NCBI GenBank assembly: GCA_903903985.1
Contig: CAIVAT010000057.1
Coordinates: forward strand, 268,461-332,460
Length of the DNA: 64,000 nt
From: an uncultured Bacteroidales bacterium
Lineage (GTDB): Bacteria; Bacteroidota; Bacteroidia; Bacteroidales; FEN-979
Reading direction: 5' to 3'
Shown piece by piece: positions 28,312-36,995 of this stretch (the first letter of the stretch is position 1; each line of letters starts with the position of its first letter). The notes beneath the pieces are model-generated. The model ran no database searches. It was not told where the DNA came from and saw nothing but the letters and a program-made list of their open reading frames with translations. The translations under genes were made by a program, and so were the position numbers.

Positions 28312-28360
28312 TGTCCCCAGCTCCTGCCTCTCCCTGCTTTAGGGAGGGGTTGGGGTGGGT
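28312..28360. repeat. C/G-rich palindromic intergenic repeat, copy 4
   Basis: CTGCCTCTCCCTGC, then TTTAGGGAGGGGTTGGGGTGGG. The inner stem CTCCCT/AGGGAG flanks a short loop. It lies in the leuS leader, about 15 bases before the leuS start codon. Confidence 0.65.
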
Positions 28361-28362
28361 GG

Positions 28363-28393
28363 CAAATTTAGCGATTTCAACCGAACCATGAAA
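28363..28393 (-). promoter_or_regulatory. Promoter of leuS
   Basis: On the minus strand TTTC (28393-28390), 19 bp, then TAAATTTG (28370-28363, exact TAnnTTTG). The leader is about 60 nt and would contain repeat copy 4. It overlaps the opposite promoter at 28375-28406. Confidence 0.5.
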
Positions 28394-28406
28394 ATGCCTA
28401 CCTTTG
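28375..28406 (+). promoter_or_regulatory. Promoter of the AsmA-like gene pair
   Basis: TTTC (28375-28378), 20 bp, then TACCTTTG (28399-28406, exact TAnnTTTG). A possible TTG start codon at 28404 lies inside the -7 box, so the real start is the ATG at 28428. Confidence 0.5.
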
Positions 28407-28427
28407 AGTCACCAACCATACCATGGA

Positions 28428-31400
28428 ATGGCTGACCAGGAAACCCAGGGCAACGAACAACCTCAGCAACGCTGGCCGCATACCTGGCGTTACATCATGC
28501 TTGTTTTGTGCCTGTTGCTGGTTGTTTCCTTTTTTGCACTTTACTTTGGTTTCAACTTTTTTGGTGAACGGCTGCTCAGAAAGTATCTGCAGGAAAAAAT
28601 ACATACTTCAAGCAATGGACTGTACCGGGTTGATTTTAAAACACTGCATCTGAACATTCTCACCGGAAAGGTGGTGATCGATCGTTTCGAACTGATTCCA
28701 GATACCCTTCAATACCAGCGGTTGAAGGCACAGGGGAAGGTAGCCAGGTCGTTGTACCGGGTATCGTTTTCATCCCTCACCATCGACCGGGTTCATTTCA
28801 GGCAGATCCTTGCAGGCAAACGGATCAATTTTCGCCAGCTGACCCTTCAACGCCCCCTGATCAGTATTGTAGGCTCTCCCGACCCGCTGACTGCCAAACG
28901 CAGCAAATGGCGGGTGATCTACGAAGACCTTTACCCTGCTGTCTCAGGCTTTTTCAATGATTTTCATATCGATTCCGTCAAAGTGAGCCATGGACTGCTT
29001 TATACCACTTTCGGCGCAAAGACAGGCCGGAAGATCACAGGCGAATATGAGTTCAGTTCCGTGCTCAGGGATGTTTCGGTAAACCCATTCAGCTATTATA
29101 ACCGGGAGCGGGTTTTTTACTCACGTGATATTGAGATTGTCATTCATAACTTCGAATCGCAGCTTGCCGACAGTCTTTATTCGCTGAAGGCGGATGAAAT
29201 CGGTTTTTCTCTGACAAAATCGACCCTTTACGGAAAAAAAATCACTTTATCCCCCAATTTCAATTCAAGAAGGATCCGCCAGGTAACTCGTGGCGATCTT
29301 TTCCGGATCGACCTTCCGGCATTTTCGATCAGCGGGATCGATCTTTACCGGGCGATGATGAACAGGGAAGTGGACGTTTCATCCTTGAGCCTGACCGATT
29401 TCTTTGTAAGGGTCTATCGAAACAAACCTTCACCGGAATCGATGAATCATAAAAAGTCAAGGAAAAAGCTGACCCTTGCCGGATTGTATACGGTTATTGC
29501 AAAAGAACTCCGGTTCATTTCGATTGACGCTCTTTCCCTGAAAAACGGGTCGTGTGAATATTATGGAAGTTTAAACGATGTAAAACCTGAACTGCATATC
29601 GGGACAGTGAATCTTGAACTGAGCCGGTTCCGGCTCGATTCACTTGCGCACCTCGATCAATCGAGGATTTTTTATTCCCGGGCCATCGAGTTGGACCTGG
29701 AGCGGATTTCACTTTTCTTACGCGATGGCATTCATTGCATCAAGGCTTCGGCCATCAGTTTTTCAACCATCAAATCGATCATCGATGTGCATGGTGCAAG
29801 TATTTTCCCGGACCTGAAAAAAAATCTGCTTCAAACAGCCGGCCGTCGCAACACCATGTTTGTCACCTTACCCCGGCTCCTTTTTACCGGGATCGACCTG
29901 AAAAAGGTTTTCAACAGGAGGGTCCTCGATTTTGACAGGCTGATCGTAAGCAACCCGGATATAAAATACACCCGGTTCCGTGCCTCGAAAAATCCTGATC
30001 CCCGGTTTAAAAATCCCGAAGATTTCTTTGAAACAGAGAATGAGGATGTAGTGTACGATCTTTTAAAAAAGTACCTGTGGGCCGTCAGGGGGAACGAAAT
30101 CAACATCGTTCATGGACTTTTCCGGTTTTCGTTGAATCAGTCAGGAACCGACGTTCCGCTTGTTGCAACTAATTTCGAGCTGGCTATGCAACAATTTTTA
30201 ATTGATTCGATACATGGGATGAACGAGCAGGGTTATTTTTACAGTCGTGATTTCAACCTCGATCTTGAAGATGTTTCCGTGTGTTCGCCCGACAGTCTTA
30301 AATACCTGCGGGCCGGCAGGGTCCATGTGGTAACGAAGGATTCGCTGATCGAAGCCGACGACATCAGCATCTTTAAAACATCCAGCCCGTGGCGGTTCAA
30401 TTCGTTAAAAAACAAACGGCAATCCATGACCGTTGAATTCTCCCTGCGCAAACTCCACCTGACGGGATTAAACCACAAGAAACTTTTCCTGGAAAAAAGG
30501 CTCATTGCCAACCAGGTTGAATTTGAAAACCCGACGCTTTTTTTACGAACCAGTAAAATAATTCACCCTGAAGGGCCTCCTGAAAAAAACCAGCTTCTCC
30601 AGACAAAAAATTTTGTTCACACCTTTGAGATCGGCCGGTGCGTGGTTCGAAACGGTGCTTTTTCATACGATGGGGAAGAGGACCGCAAAGCCTCTTATTT
30701 TTCGCTGAAAGATATTGATTTTACAGTGGTTGGTGCTACTGTTCACATACCCGAAAAAGGAATCAGCGACGGGCTGATCAAATTTGACTCCCTCCATCTC
30801 AAGGTGATCCCCTTACGGGCAGTAATTGCCGACAGTGCCTATGCCCTGGAGGCACGGAGCCTGGAGGTACATTCCTATCCCGCCGACATCATCCTGCAGG
30901 GCGTGAAAGCCGTGCCACTCAAACCATGGAATAGGATGACGGGTCCCGTGAGCCGTGCCACCATTACCATTCCCGAGATCAGGTTCAATGGATTCTATTT
31001 CGACCACGCGATATTTGACAACCGGTGGCTGCTTGAAGGGTTATATGTTGAAAACCCGACGGTTTCTGTTGAATTGCAGGCTGAAGGAGGTGAGACGAAG
31101 GACGTGGAGACCTTGACTGGTTTCGGGCATGACAAGAACCTGGAAATTACCGGGATTCCTCCGTTCATGAAGACCCTGGCGGTGCGGAAGGTTTCCATCT
31201 CGGGCGCTTCTGCAAGCCTGGTACGCCACAAAAACGACCGCACAAGTAACTTTTCGCTTAAAGACATCATGATTGAGGTGACCCGCTTCCGGGCCGATTC
31301 CGCCACCCGGTCAAACCCGGGCGGTACCCCGTTGTTCAATGCCGACGATATAAAAATATCAGCACCCGGGTTTTCATGGCTGGCTGCCGACAGCATGTAT

Positions 31401-32399
31401 ACTTATTCCTTTGGCCGGATGGGGCTTTCCACAGGATCTGCGAGTGCATTTATAGATTCAGTTTCGGTGATCCCGAATTTCAACAGACAGGATTTTTCCC
31501 GTAAACTTGGTTTCCAGGCCGACCGGATGGTTTTGACCGTTCCCCGCATCATGATAGACCATCTTGATTTCCGGTCATTGGTCGGCGAATACAAGGTTCA
31601 GGCATCAAAAATAAGGCTTGAGGATGTGAAATTTGAATCCTATCGTGACAAGCGGATCCCATTCCCCGCCTGGCAGCGACCGCTCATGCCCGGAAAAATG
31701 ATCGCAGGCATTGCGTTTCCGCTTTGCATAGATACCATTGACTTGAAAAACGGTTACGCTTCCTATGAAGAGCAAAACGGGGATGAACCCGGCAGGATCT
31801 TTTTCGACCGCATCAACGCCACCCTGACGGGGTTATGCACCCCGTCAGGGTTATGCACCCCGTCAGGGTTCAACCTCCACAGCACCATGAATATCATGGG
31901 AACAGCACCAGCGGAGGCATGGTTCCAATTCCTGGTCACCCATCAGCGGGATAGCTTTACCCTGCGGGCAACCATCGGGGAACTGGACCTGAAACAGATC
32001 AATCCAATGCTATCGAAACTCGTGCCGGTATCCATCAAACAAGGTACTGCGCGCAGGACCGAAATATTGCAGATAAACGCCAACAACGACAAGGCTGTCG
32101 GAAAAATGAAGTTCCGGTATAGCGATCTTAGCATCCGCCTCCATCCATCGAAGCCGGATGCATGGAGCCGGTTCGAACAGTCATTGCTCACTGAATTGGC
32201 CAATCTCCTGCTATCGGACAATAACCCGGACGATGGGGGGAAAATGAAGGAGGGAGTTGTTTATTTTGAGCGAGACCCAACGAAGGGTTTTTTTAATTTT
32301 GTCTGGAAAAGTGTGTTGAGCGGCATCAAATCATCGGTGGGTATGGACAGTAAAACTCAACGGGAAATGAAAAAAGAAATAAAAAACACGAGAAAATGA
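28428..32399 (+). CDS. Giant AsmA-like envelope protein, paralog 1
   Basis: The protein has 1323 residues with a single N-terminal membrane helix (about residues 23-47). The rest is periplasmic and built from repeated beta-rich blocks. Three blocks begin FYSRDIEI, FYSRAIEL and FYSRDFNL, each followed by a similar pattern. Such proteins resemble the AsmA/DUF748 group, now thought to form long lipid-conducting grooves between membranes. That function is inference from family style, not shown here. The last 350 residues align with paralog 2 (FNADDIxI, RKLGFQxD, FDRxNATxTGL and SDNNP-GKMKxGVxY). A palindromic repeat codes for the in-frame segment TGLCTPSGLCTPSG from about residue 1134. It overlaps paralog 2 by ATGA. 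Confidence 0.8.
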   Translation: MADQETQGNEQPQQRWPHTWRYIMLVLCLLLVVSFFALYFGFNFFGERLLRKYLQEKIHTSSNGLYRVDFKTLHLNILTGKVVIDRFELIPDTLQYQRLKAQGKVARSLYRVSFSSLTIDRVHFRQILAGKRINFRQLTLQRPLISIVGSPDPLTAKRSKWRVIYEDLYPAVSGFFNDFHIDSVKVSHGLLYTTFGAKTGRKITGEYEFSSVLRDVSVNPFSYYNRERVFYSRDIEIVIHNFESQLADSLYSLKADEIGFSLTKSTLYGKKITLSPNFNSRRIRQVTRGDLFRIDLPAFSISGIDLYRAMMNREVDVSSLSLTDFFVRVYRNKPSPESMNHKKSRKKLTLAGLYTVIAKELRFISIDALSLKNGSCEYYGSLNDVKPELHIGTVNLELSRFRLDSLAHLDQSRIFYSRAIELDLERISLFLRDGIHCIKASAISFSTIKSIIDVHGASIFPDLKKNLLQTAGRRNTMFVTLPRLLFTGIDLKKVFNRRVLDFDRLIVSNPDIKYTRFRASKNPDPRFKNPEDFFETENEDVVYDLLKKYLWAVRGNEINIVHGLFRFSLNQSGTDVPLVATNFELAMQQFLIDSIHGMNEQGYFYSRDFNLDLEDVSVCSPDSLKYLRAGRVHVVTKDSLIEADDISIFKTSSPWRFNSLKNKRQSMTVEFSLRKLHLTGLNHKKLFLEKRLIANQVEFENPTLFLRTSKIIHPEGPPEKNQLLQTKNFVHTFEIGRCVVRNGAFSYDGEEDRKASYFSLKDIDFTVVGATVHIPEKGISDGLIKFDSLHLKVIPLRAVIADSAYALEARSLEVHSYPADIILQGVKAVPLKPWNRMTGPVSRATITIPEIRFNGFYFDHAIFDNRWLLEGLYVENPTVSVELQAEGGETKDVETLTGFGHDKNLEITGIPPFMKTLAVRKVSISGASASLVRHKNDRTSNFSLKDIMIEVTRFRADSATRSNPGGTPLFNADDIKISAPGFSWLAADSMYTYSFGRMGLSTGSASAFIDSVSVIPNFNRQDFSRKLGFQADRMVLTVPRIMIDHLDFRSLVGEYKVQASKIRLEDVKFESYRDKRIPFPAWQRPLMPGKMIAGIAFPLCIDTIDLKNGYASYEEQNGDEPGRIFFDRINATLTGLCTPSGLCTPSGFNLHSTMNIMGTAPAEAWFQFLVTHQRDSFTLRATIGELDLKQINPMLSKLVPVSIKQGTARRTEILQINANNDKAVGKMKFRYSDLSIRLHPSKPDAWSRFEQSLLTELANLLLSDNNPDDGGKMKEGVVYFERDPTKGFFNFVWKSVLSGIKSSVGMDSKTQREMKKEIKNTRK
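31821..31870 (+). repeat. Palindromic repeat inside a coding sequence (AsmA-like gene)
   Basis: ACCCTGACGGGGT (31821-31833) is the perfect reverse complement of ACCCCGTCAGGGT (31839-31851). The unit TTATGCACCCCGTCAGGG is then repeated directly (to 31870). The reading frame stays open. The same 14-base core, CACCCCGTCAGGGT, occurs at 838-851 and 856-869 here and at 36548-36561 in truB. Confidence 0.9.
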
Positions 32400-34171
32400 A
32401 AAGAAAAACGATTGGCAAAATTTTCCTTTGGATCGTTGTCATACTCATCCTGATCGCAGGAATTTTCTTTGCCATTGGCTATTTTTATTATTCGAAGATC
32501 CTGCGCAATTACCTGATTGAAACAGTCAGCAGTGAAAGCAAGGGCCTCTACAAAGTTGAAGTCGGGAACCTTTACCTGAACCTTGTTGCAGGAAATCTGA
32601 CCATCGACAAGTTCTCGCTGTTGCCGGATACAGCATTTTACAGGACACATTCAAATACCGACACGCTGGCTCCCCTGTTATTCAAACTGACCATCAACCA
32701 GTTTCGGATCAGGGATTTTCATGTCATGGAAGCGGTCAGGCACCGGAAAATCGACATGCAGCGCATCCGGTTCATCGGGCCCGAGATCACCGTGTTCCGC
32801 ATGAGGATGCCACCGCAGACCAACGAAGACAAGAAAAAGGAAAAAATGATGTCGATCCCTTTGCCAAAGGGACTTTCATCCATTGCGGTGAAAGAGTTCA
32901 TCATCGAAAATGCCAGGCTTGAGTTTATTGATTGCAGCAAGGACTCTGTCACGCGGAACACATTTCCCACCTGCAATATTTTTGTGAAAAACATTCTCGT
33001 TGATTCTGTTCACCAGGGAAAGAAAAGGCTCTTCAATGCCGACGATATAAGCATCACGCTTGGATCATACAGCCTGCCCATGAAAAATGGCATGAACGAA
33101 ATTTCGTTTGGCGAAATCGGGCTTTCCACAGCAACCGGGGAGGTTAATGTGAAGAATTTTCATTTGAAACCACTTTACAGCAAATACGATTATACCCGCA
33201 AACTTGGATTTCAGACCGACTGGATGGATATCCGCATCAACAAATTCAGCTTGAAGCGCATCGATCTGCGAAACCTGCTCTTCGAAGGGAAAATGAAGGC
33301 GGGGCTGCTCGACATAGATTCCCTTATCCTCGATGATTACCGCGATAAGCGAGTCGCCCTGAAGCCAGGCTTCAAACCTCCCATGCCCCAGGAGGGCCTG
33401 CACAAACTGAAAACCTATCTTCGGATTGACACTGTTATCCTGAAAAACGGAAAGGCCAACTATGCGGAACAGGTGGGAGAGGTCCCAGGCACCATTTTCT
33501 TTGACCGGCTGAATGCGACATTCACCGGGCTTACCAACGATTCGGTGCTGCTCAATGCCGGACTGATTTCAGAATTAAAGGGGTCGGGCTACCTGATGGG
33601 AAAGGGCAAACTGGACGTAACGGTCTGGTTCAAATTTGCCGATAAACACAATTCATTCAACTTCAGCGCACAACTGGGGCCCTTTGACCTGACGGTCGTT
33701 AACCCGATGCTCTCGAACCTGGTTCCCGCCAAAGTCATAAGCGGTAAGGTGAAACGGGTACTCATCCCGATGGTATATGCGAACGATGATTTTGCCAGGG
33801 GGAAAATGCTTTTTTATTATAATGACCTTGTCGTCAGCATGACCGACCAGAAACAGACCACATGGACAAAAGTAAAAACCGGGGTCATCAATTTTGCAGC
33901 CAACAACCTGGTTTTGAGCAACGACAACCCCACGGCCTCCGGGAAGATGAAAACCGGGGTCATTTATGCCCCGAGGATCAAGGAACTGGGGTTTGTAAAC
34001 TTCTTCTGGAGAAGCGCTTTCAGCGGGTTGAAATCAACAGTTGGATTCAACTCCAAGGCACAAAAGGAGATGATCAGGGAGGAAAAGCAAAAGGGGCATG
34101 AAAAAGATCCCGGGAAGGGAAAGACCCCGAATCAGAAAAAAGGCACGAAGGAGAAAAAGGTGAAGAAGTAG
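32396..34171 (+). CDS. AsmA-like envelope protein, paralog 2
   Basis: The 591-residue protein has one N-terminal helix (about 9-29) followed by a beta-rich periplasmic part, and is homologous to the C-terminal part of the preceding gene. Shared stretches include LFNADDISI, FGEIGLST, TRKLGFQTD, DDYRDKRVALKPGF, FFDRLNATFTGL, LSNDNPTASGKMKTGVIY and SGLKSTVGFNSKAQKEM. The C-terminus is a long Lys/Glu-rich tail (from about 560). It starts within the stop of paralog 1 (ATGA), so the two are coupled and are likely partners. Function is unproven; lipid transport or envelope assembly is the best guess. Confidence 0.8.
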   Translation: MKRKTIGKIFLWIVVILILIAGIFFAIGYFYYSKILRNYLIETVSSESKGLYKVEVGNLYLNLVAGNLTIDKFSLLPDTAFYRTHSNTDTLAPLLFKLTINQFRIRDFHVMEAVRHRKIDMQRIRFIGPEITVFRMRMPPQTNEDKKKEKMMSIPLPKGLSSIAVKEFIIENARLEFIDCSKDSVTRNTFPTCNIFVKNILVDSVHQGKKRLFNADDISITLGSYSLPMKNGMNEISFGEIGLSTATGEVNVKNFHLKPLYSKYDYTRKLGFQTDWMDIRINKFSLKRIDLRNLLFEGKMKAGLLDIDSLILDDYRDKRVALKPGFKPPMPQEGLHKLKTYLRIDTVILKNGKANYAEQVGEVPGTIFFDRLNATFTGLTNDSVLLNAGLISELKGSGYLMGKGKLDVTVWFKFADKHNSFNFSAQLGPFDLTVVNPMLSNLVPAKVISGKVKRVLIPMVYANDDFARGKMLFYYNDLVVSMTDQKQTTWTKVKTGVINFAANNLVLSNDNPTASGKMKTGVIYAPRIKELGFVNFFWRSAFSGLKSTVGFNSKAQKEMIREEKQKGHEKDPGKGKTPNQKKGTKEKKVKK

Positions 34172-34209
34172 GAAATTTTGCCTAATTTTAGCCCGTATTT
34201 TCAGCCCTC

Positions 34210-35088
34210 ATGAGCAAGCACGAAGAACGTTATTACCGGCGAAGGATTGCCACGTCACAATTTACCACCGTCATCAGCATCACCCTGGTGCTCTTTCTGA
34301 TGGGTTTGCTTGGTTTGATCCTTTTGCATGCCCGGATGCTGTCGGATTACGTAAAGGAAAACATCGGATTTTCGATCATGATCCGCGAAGGAGTCAATGA
34401 GGCCGGTATCCTCCAGCTGAAGAAGACCCTGGATGGAAAGTATTTTGTAAAGTCGAGCGAGTACATCCCCCGCGACAGGGCCGCTGAAAAACTGAAAGCC
34501 GAACTCGGGGAAGATTTTATCGGGTTCCTTGGATATAATCCGCTGCTGCCGAGTATCGACTTGCGGATCAAAGCACCCTATGCCAACACCGACACGTTGC
34601 GCGGCATCGAAAAGCGGCTTCTGGCAAACCCCGAAGTCAAGGAGGTCTATTATCAGAAATCGCTTGTGGATGCGATCAACAGCAATATTGAAAAAATCAG
34701 CCTTATCCTGTTGGGATTCAGTGGCATCCTGTTGTTCATTGCGATGGTGCTTATCAACAACACCATCCGGCTTGCAGTCTATTCCAGGCGGTTCATTATC
34801 CGAAGCATGCAGTTGGTTGGCGCGACCGAAGGGTTTATCCGGCGGCCAATGATCTGGAGGAGTATTCTCCAGGGGCTCGTCAGCGCTTTCATTGCTTTAC
34901 TTATGCTGATGCTGCTGACCTATTTTGCCATCGAAGAAATACCCGAGCTGGTTGAACTACAAAATGTTTTCATGCTTATCGTCCTGGTGGCTTTCATCTT
35001 TATCCTGGGGGCGGCGATCTCCTGGTTTTCCACCTGGCTGGCTGTTCGCAAGTACCTTCGCATTCGAACCGATTTATTATATACCTGA
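34210..35088 (+). CDS. ftsX: Cell-division FtsX-like permease
   Basis: FtsX works with the ATPase FtsE to control cell-wall hydrolases during division. The 292-residue protein has a cytoplasmic N-terminus, one helix (about 20-42), a periplasmic loop (about 43-165) and three C-terminal helices with RSMQLVGATEGFIRRPMIWRS, the usual FtsX signature. ftsE is not adjacent, which is common in Bacteroidota. The gene order ftsX-DUF3098-uppP-truB is conserved in the phylum as I recall. Confidence 0.92.
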   Translation: MSKHEERYYRRRIATSQFTTVISITLVLFLMGLLGLILLHARMLSDYVKENIGFSIMIREGVNEAGILQLKKTLDGKYFVKSSEYIPRDRAAEKLKAELGEDFIGFLGYNPLLPSIDLRIKAPYANTDTLRGIEKRLLANPEVKEVYYQKSLVDAINSNIEKISLILLGFSGILLFIAMVLINNTIRLAVYSRRFIIRSMQLVGATEGFIRRPMIWRSILQGLVSAFIALLMLMLLTYFAIEEIPELVELQNVFMLIVLVAFIFILGAAISWFSTWLAVRKYLRIRTDLLYT

Positions 35089-35105
35089 TATTCTTAATTT
35101 TTCCG

Positions 35106-35113
35106 TAATTTTG
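35106..35113 (+). promoter_or_regulatory. Candidate -7 box before the DUF3098 gene
   Basis: TAATTTTG fits TAnnTTTG and lies 22 bases before the ATG at 35135. The -33 region is poor, so read-through from ftsX is also likely. Confidence 0.3.
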
Positions 35114-35134
35114 TTTCCCAAATTCATTCGAACC

Positions 35135-35440
35135 ATGGATAAAAACCCGTCACAAACAAAAAATCCTGCCCCGGCCAAATCTGCCAGGAGCGAAGAGCAA
35201 AGCGTGAAATCATCCAACCTTGGTGAATTTGCTTTTGGAAAAGAAAATTACCGGCTCATGTTGATCGGACTGGCAATCATCGTTGCCGGTTTTCTTTTAA
35301 TGGTGGGCGGAGGTTCAACGGATCCCAATACATTCAACCCTGAAATTTTCAGTTTCCGGAGGATTACCCTTGCTCCGATTCTCATCCTTGCAGGGTATGT
35401 CATTGAGATCTTCGCCATCATGAAAAGACCAAAAGACTAA
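35135..35440 (+). CDS. DUF3098 family membrane protein
   Basis: The 101-residue protein has a polar N-terminus and two transmembrane helices (about 46-63 and 76-95), with [22 protein letters not shown] and the glycine-rich [17 protein letters not shown] loop typical of DUF3098. The frame is open upstream into ftsX, but the ATG at 35135 gives the family's usual length. Its stop overlaps the uppP start by one base. Function is unknown; its constant position suggests envelope work with FtsX and UppP. Confidence 0.85.
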   Translation: MDKNPSQTKNPAPAKSARSEEQSVKSSNLGEFAFGKENYRLMLIGLAIIVAGFLLMVGGGSTDPNTFNPEIFSFRRITLAPILILAGYVIEIFAIMKRPKD

Positions 35441-36219
35441 TGTCCGTTCTCCAGGCAATTATCATCGCAATCGTTGAAGGAATTACCGAGTTTCTTCCGG
35501 TTTCCTCCACAGGGCATATGATCATTGCACAAACCATCCTTGGTGTTCAAAGCACCGATTTCGTCAAGGCATTCACGGTAAATATTCAGTTTGGGGCAAT
35601 CCTCTCGGTGATTGTACTCTACTGGAAACGATTTTTCCAATCCTGGGATTTTTATTTCAAATTATTCGTTGCCTGCCTGCCCTTGATTATTGCATATTTG
35701 CTTGAAAAACAGATCGACACGATGCTTGAAAGCGTCCTGGTCGTTGCAGTTGCTTTGCTGCTCGGCGGGGTGTTGCTGATCTTTGTCGATAAATGGTTTG
35801 ACCGGCCTGAACATGAGGGCACCCGGCTGACCTATAAAAAGGCCCTCATCATCGGTTTTTTCCAGATCATCTCGGTGATTCCCGGCGTTAGCCGTTCTGC
35901 GGCAACGATCGTTGGAGGCATGAGCCAGAAGCTCAGCAGGAAAGCTGCGGCAGAATTTTCTTTTTTCCTTGCTGTTCCGACCATGTTTGCGGCATCGGCG
36001 CTGAAACTGGCCGAAAATCATGCGTTGATTTCCGGCGGGAATATTAACCTGCTGCTGATCGGGAATTTTGTCTCATTCATCGTAGCCATGGTTGCGATCA
36101 AATTTTTCATCGCCATCCTTACACGGTACGGGTTTAAATGGTTCGGTTATTACCGCATAGCCGTTGGCCTTGCCATCATCATTCTCCTGCTTGCCGGCAA
36201 AAGCATAACAATCCTGTGA
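35440..36219 (+). CDS. uppP: Undecaprenyl-diphosphatase
   Basis: UppP (BacA) dephosphorylates undecaprenyl diphosphate to recycle the lipid carrier for cell-wall and polysaccharide synthesis, in the inner membrane. The 259-residue protein has about eight helices. The two active-site motifs are [15 protein letters not shown] (from residue 13) and [10 protein letters not shown]. It overlaps DUF3098 by one base and truB by one base, so the genes are tightly coupled. Confidence 0.95.
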   Translation: MSVLQAIIIAIVEGITEFLPVSSTGHMIIAQTILGVQSTDFVKAFTVNIQFGAILSVIVLYWKRFFQSWDFYFKLFVACLPLIIAYLLEKQIDTMLESVLVVAVALLLGGVLLIFVDKWFDRPEHEGTRLTYKKALIIGFFQIISVIPGVSRSAATIVGGMSQKLSRKAAAEFSFFLAVPTMFAASALKLAENHALISGGNINLLLIGNFVSFIVAMVAIKFFIAILTRYGFKWFGYYRIAVGLAIIILLLAGKSITIL

Positions 36220-36935
36220 TGGAATTTCAGTTTGAGGCAGGAGAGATCCTCCTCATCAATAAACCATATACATGGACCTCCTTTGATGTGGTTGGGAAAA
36301 TGCGCAGTGTGATCAGGCAGCGCGTGGGCATCAGGAAGATAAAGATCGGGCACGCAGGCACCCTCGACCCCCTGGCCACGGGACTGCTCATTTTATGTAC
36401 CGGAAAATTCACAAAGCGCATCGATGAATTCCAGGGGCTGGAAAAAGAATACACCGGAACCTTCAGGCTAGGCGAAACCACTCCGTCCTTTGACAAGGAA
36501 ACAGAGGTTGATAGAACCTGCCCGATTGGCACCCTGTCAGGGTCTGGCACCCCGTCAGGGTGGGAGAAGATCTATGACGCCGCAAAACATTTTATCACCA
36601 CCTTCGACCAGGTCCCACCCCAGTTTTCCGCAATAAAAGTGGATGGCAAAAGGGCTTACGAATCTGCACGTAAGGACATCAATGTGGATATCAAGGCACG
36701 CAGCGTCACCATTTCCGCCTTTGAAATTACCCGCATCGAACTCCCTCTTGTCGATTTCAGGGTCGTTTGCAGCAAGGGAACCTATATCCGCTCCCTTGCC
36801 CGCGATTTCGGAGAACTGCTTGGATGCGGGGCACATCTTTCCGCCCTCTGCCGTACCCGCATCGGATCATTTTACCTGCGCGACGCGTATGAACTAAGCG
36901 ATTTTGAAAAAATGCTGGCAGATCAACAGGTCTAA
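36219..36935 (+). CDS. truB: tRNA pseudouridine-55 synthase
   Basis: TruB makes pseudouridine 55 in the T-loop of tRNAs. The start is placed at 36219, overlapping the uppP stop and giving [21 protein letters not shown]. The catalytic Asp50 is in GHAGTLDPLATGLL. The substrate motifs are VPPQFSAIKVDGKRAYESAR and SKGTYIRSLARDFGE. An insertion of about 12 residues (IGTLSGSGTPSG, about residues 103-114) is coded by two palindromic repeat units. It lies in a surface region between conserved blocks, so the enzyme is probably active. Length is 238 residues. Confidence 0.94.
   Translation: MEFQFEAGEILLINKPYTWTSFDVVGKMRSVIRQRVGIRKIKIGHAGTLDPLATGLLILCTGKFTKRIDEFQGLEKEYTGTFRLGETTPSFDKETEVDRTCPIGTLSGSGTPSGWEKIYDAAKHFITTFDQVPPQFSAIKVDGKRAYESARKDINVDIKARSVTISAFEITRIELPLVDFRVVCSKGTYIRSLARDFGELLGCGAHLSALCRTRIGSFYLRDAYELSDFEKMLADQQV
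36528..36561 (+). repeat. Palindromic repeat inside truB
   Basis: Two units, GGCACCCTGTCAGGGT (36528-36543) and GGCACCCCGTCAGGGT (36546-36561), are separated by CT. Each contains a near-perfect ACCC-N-GTCAGGGT palindrome. The frame remains open. The second unit shares its core with the repeat at 31821-31870. Confidence 0.9.
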
Positions 36936-36942
36936 AAAATGA

Positions 36943-36950
36943 TAACTTTG
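36943..36950 (+). promoter_or_regulatory. Candidate -7 box before the T9SS gene
   Basis: TAACTTTG fits TAnnTTTG and lies 45 bases before the ATG at 36996. No good -33 box is seen. Confidence 0.35.
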
Positions 36951-36995
36951 TACTGCTAATTTCGTGGTTGACAAACAACGATCAGAAGTACTCCT

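Noticed and set aside
28297..28362. Amino-acid-responsive leader (T-box or similar) before leuS
   Set aside because: The leader is short and filled by a dispersed repeat; no T-box motif is visible.
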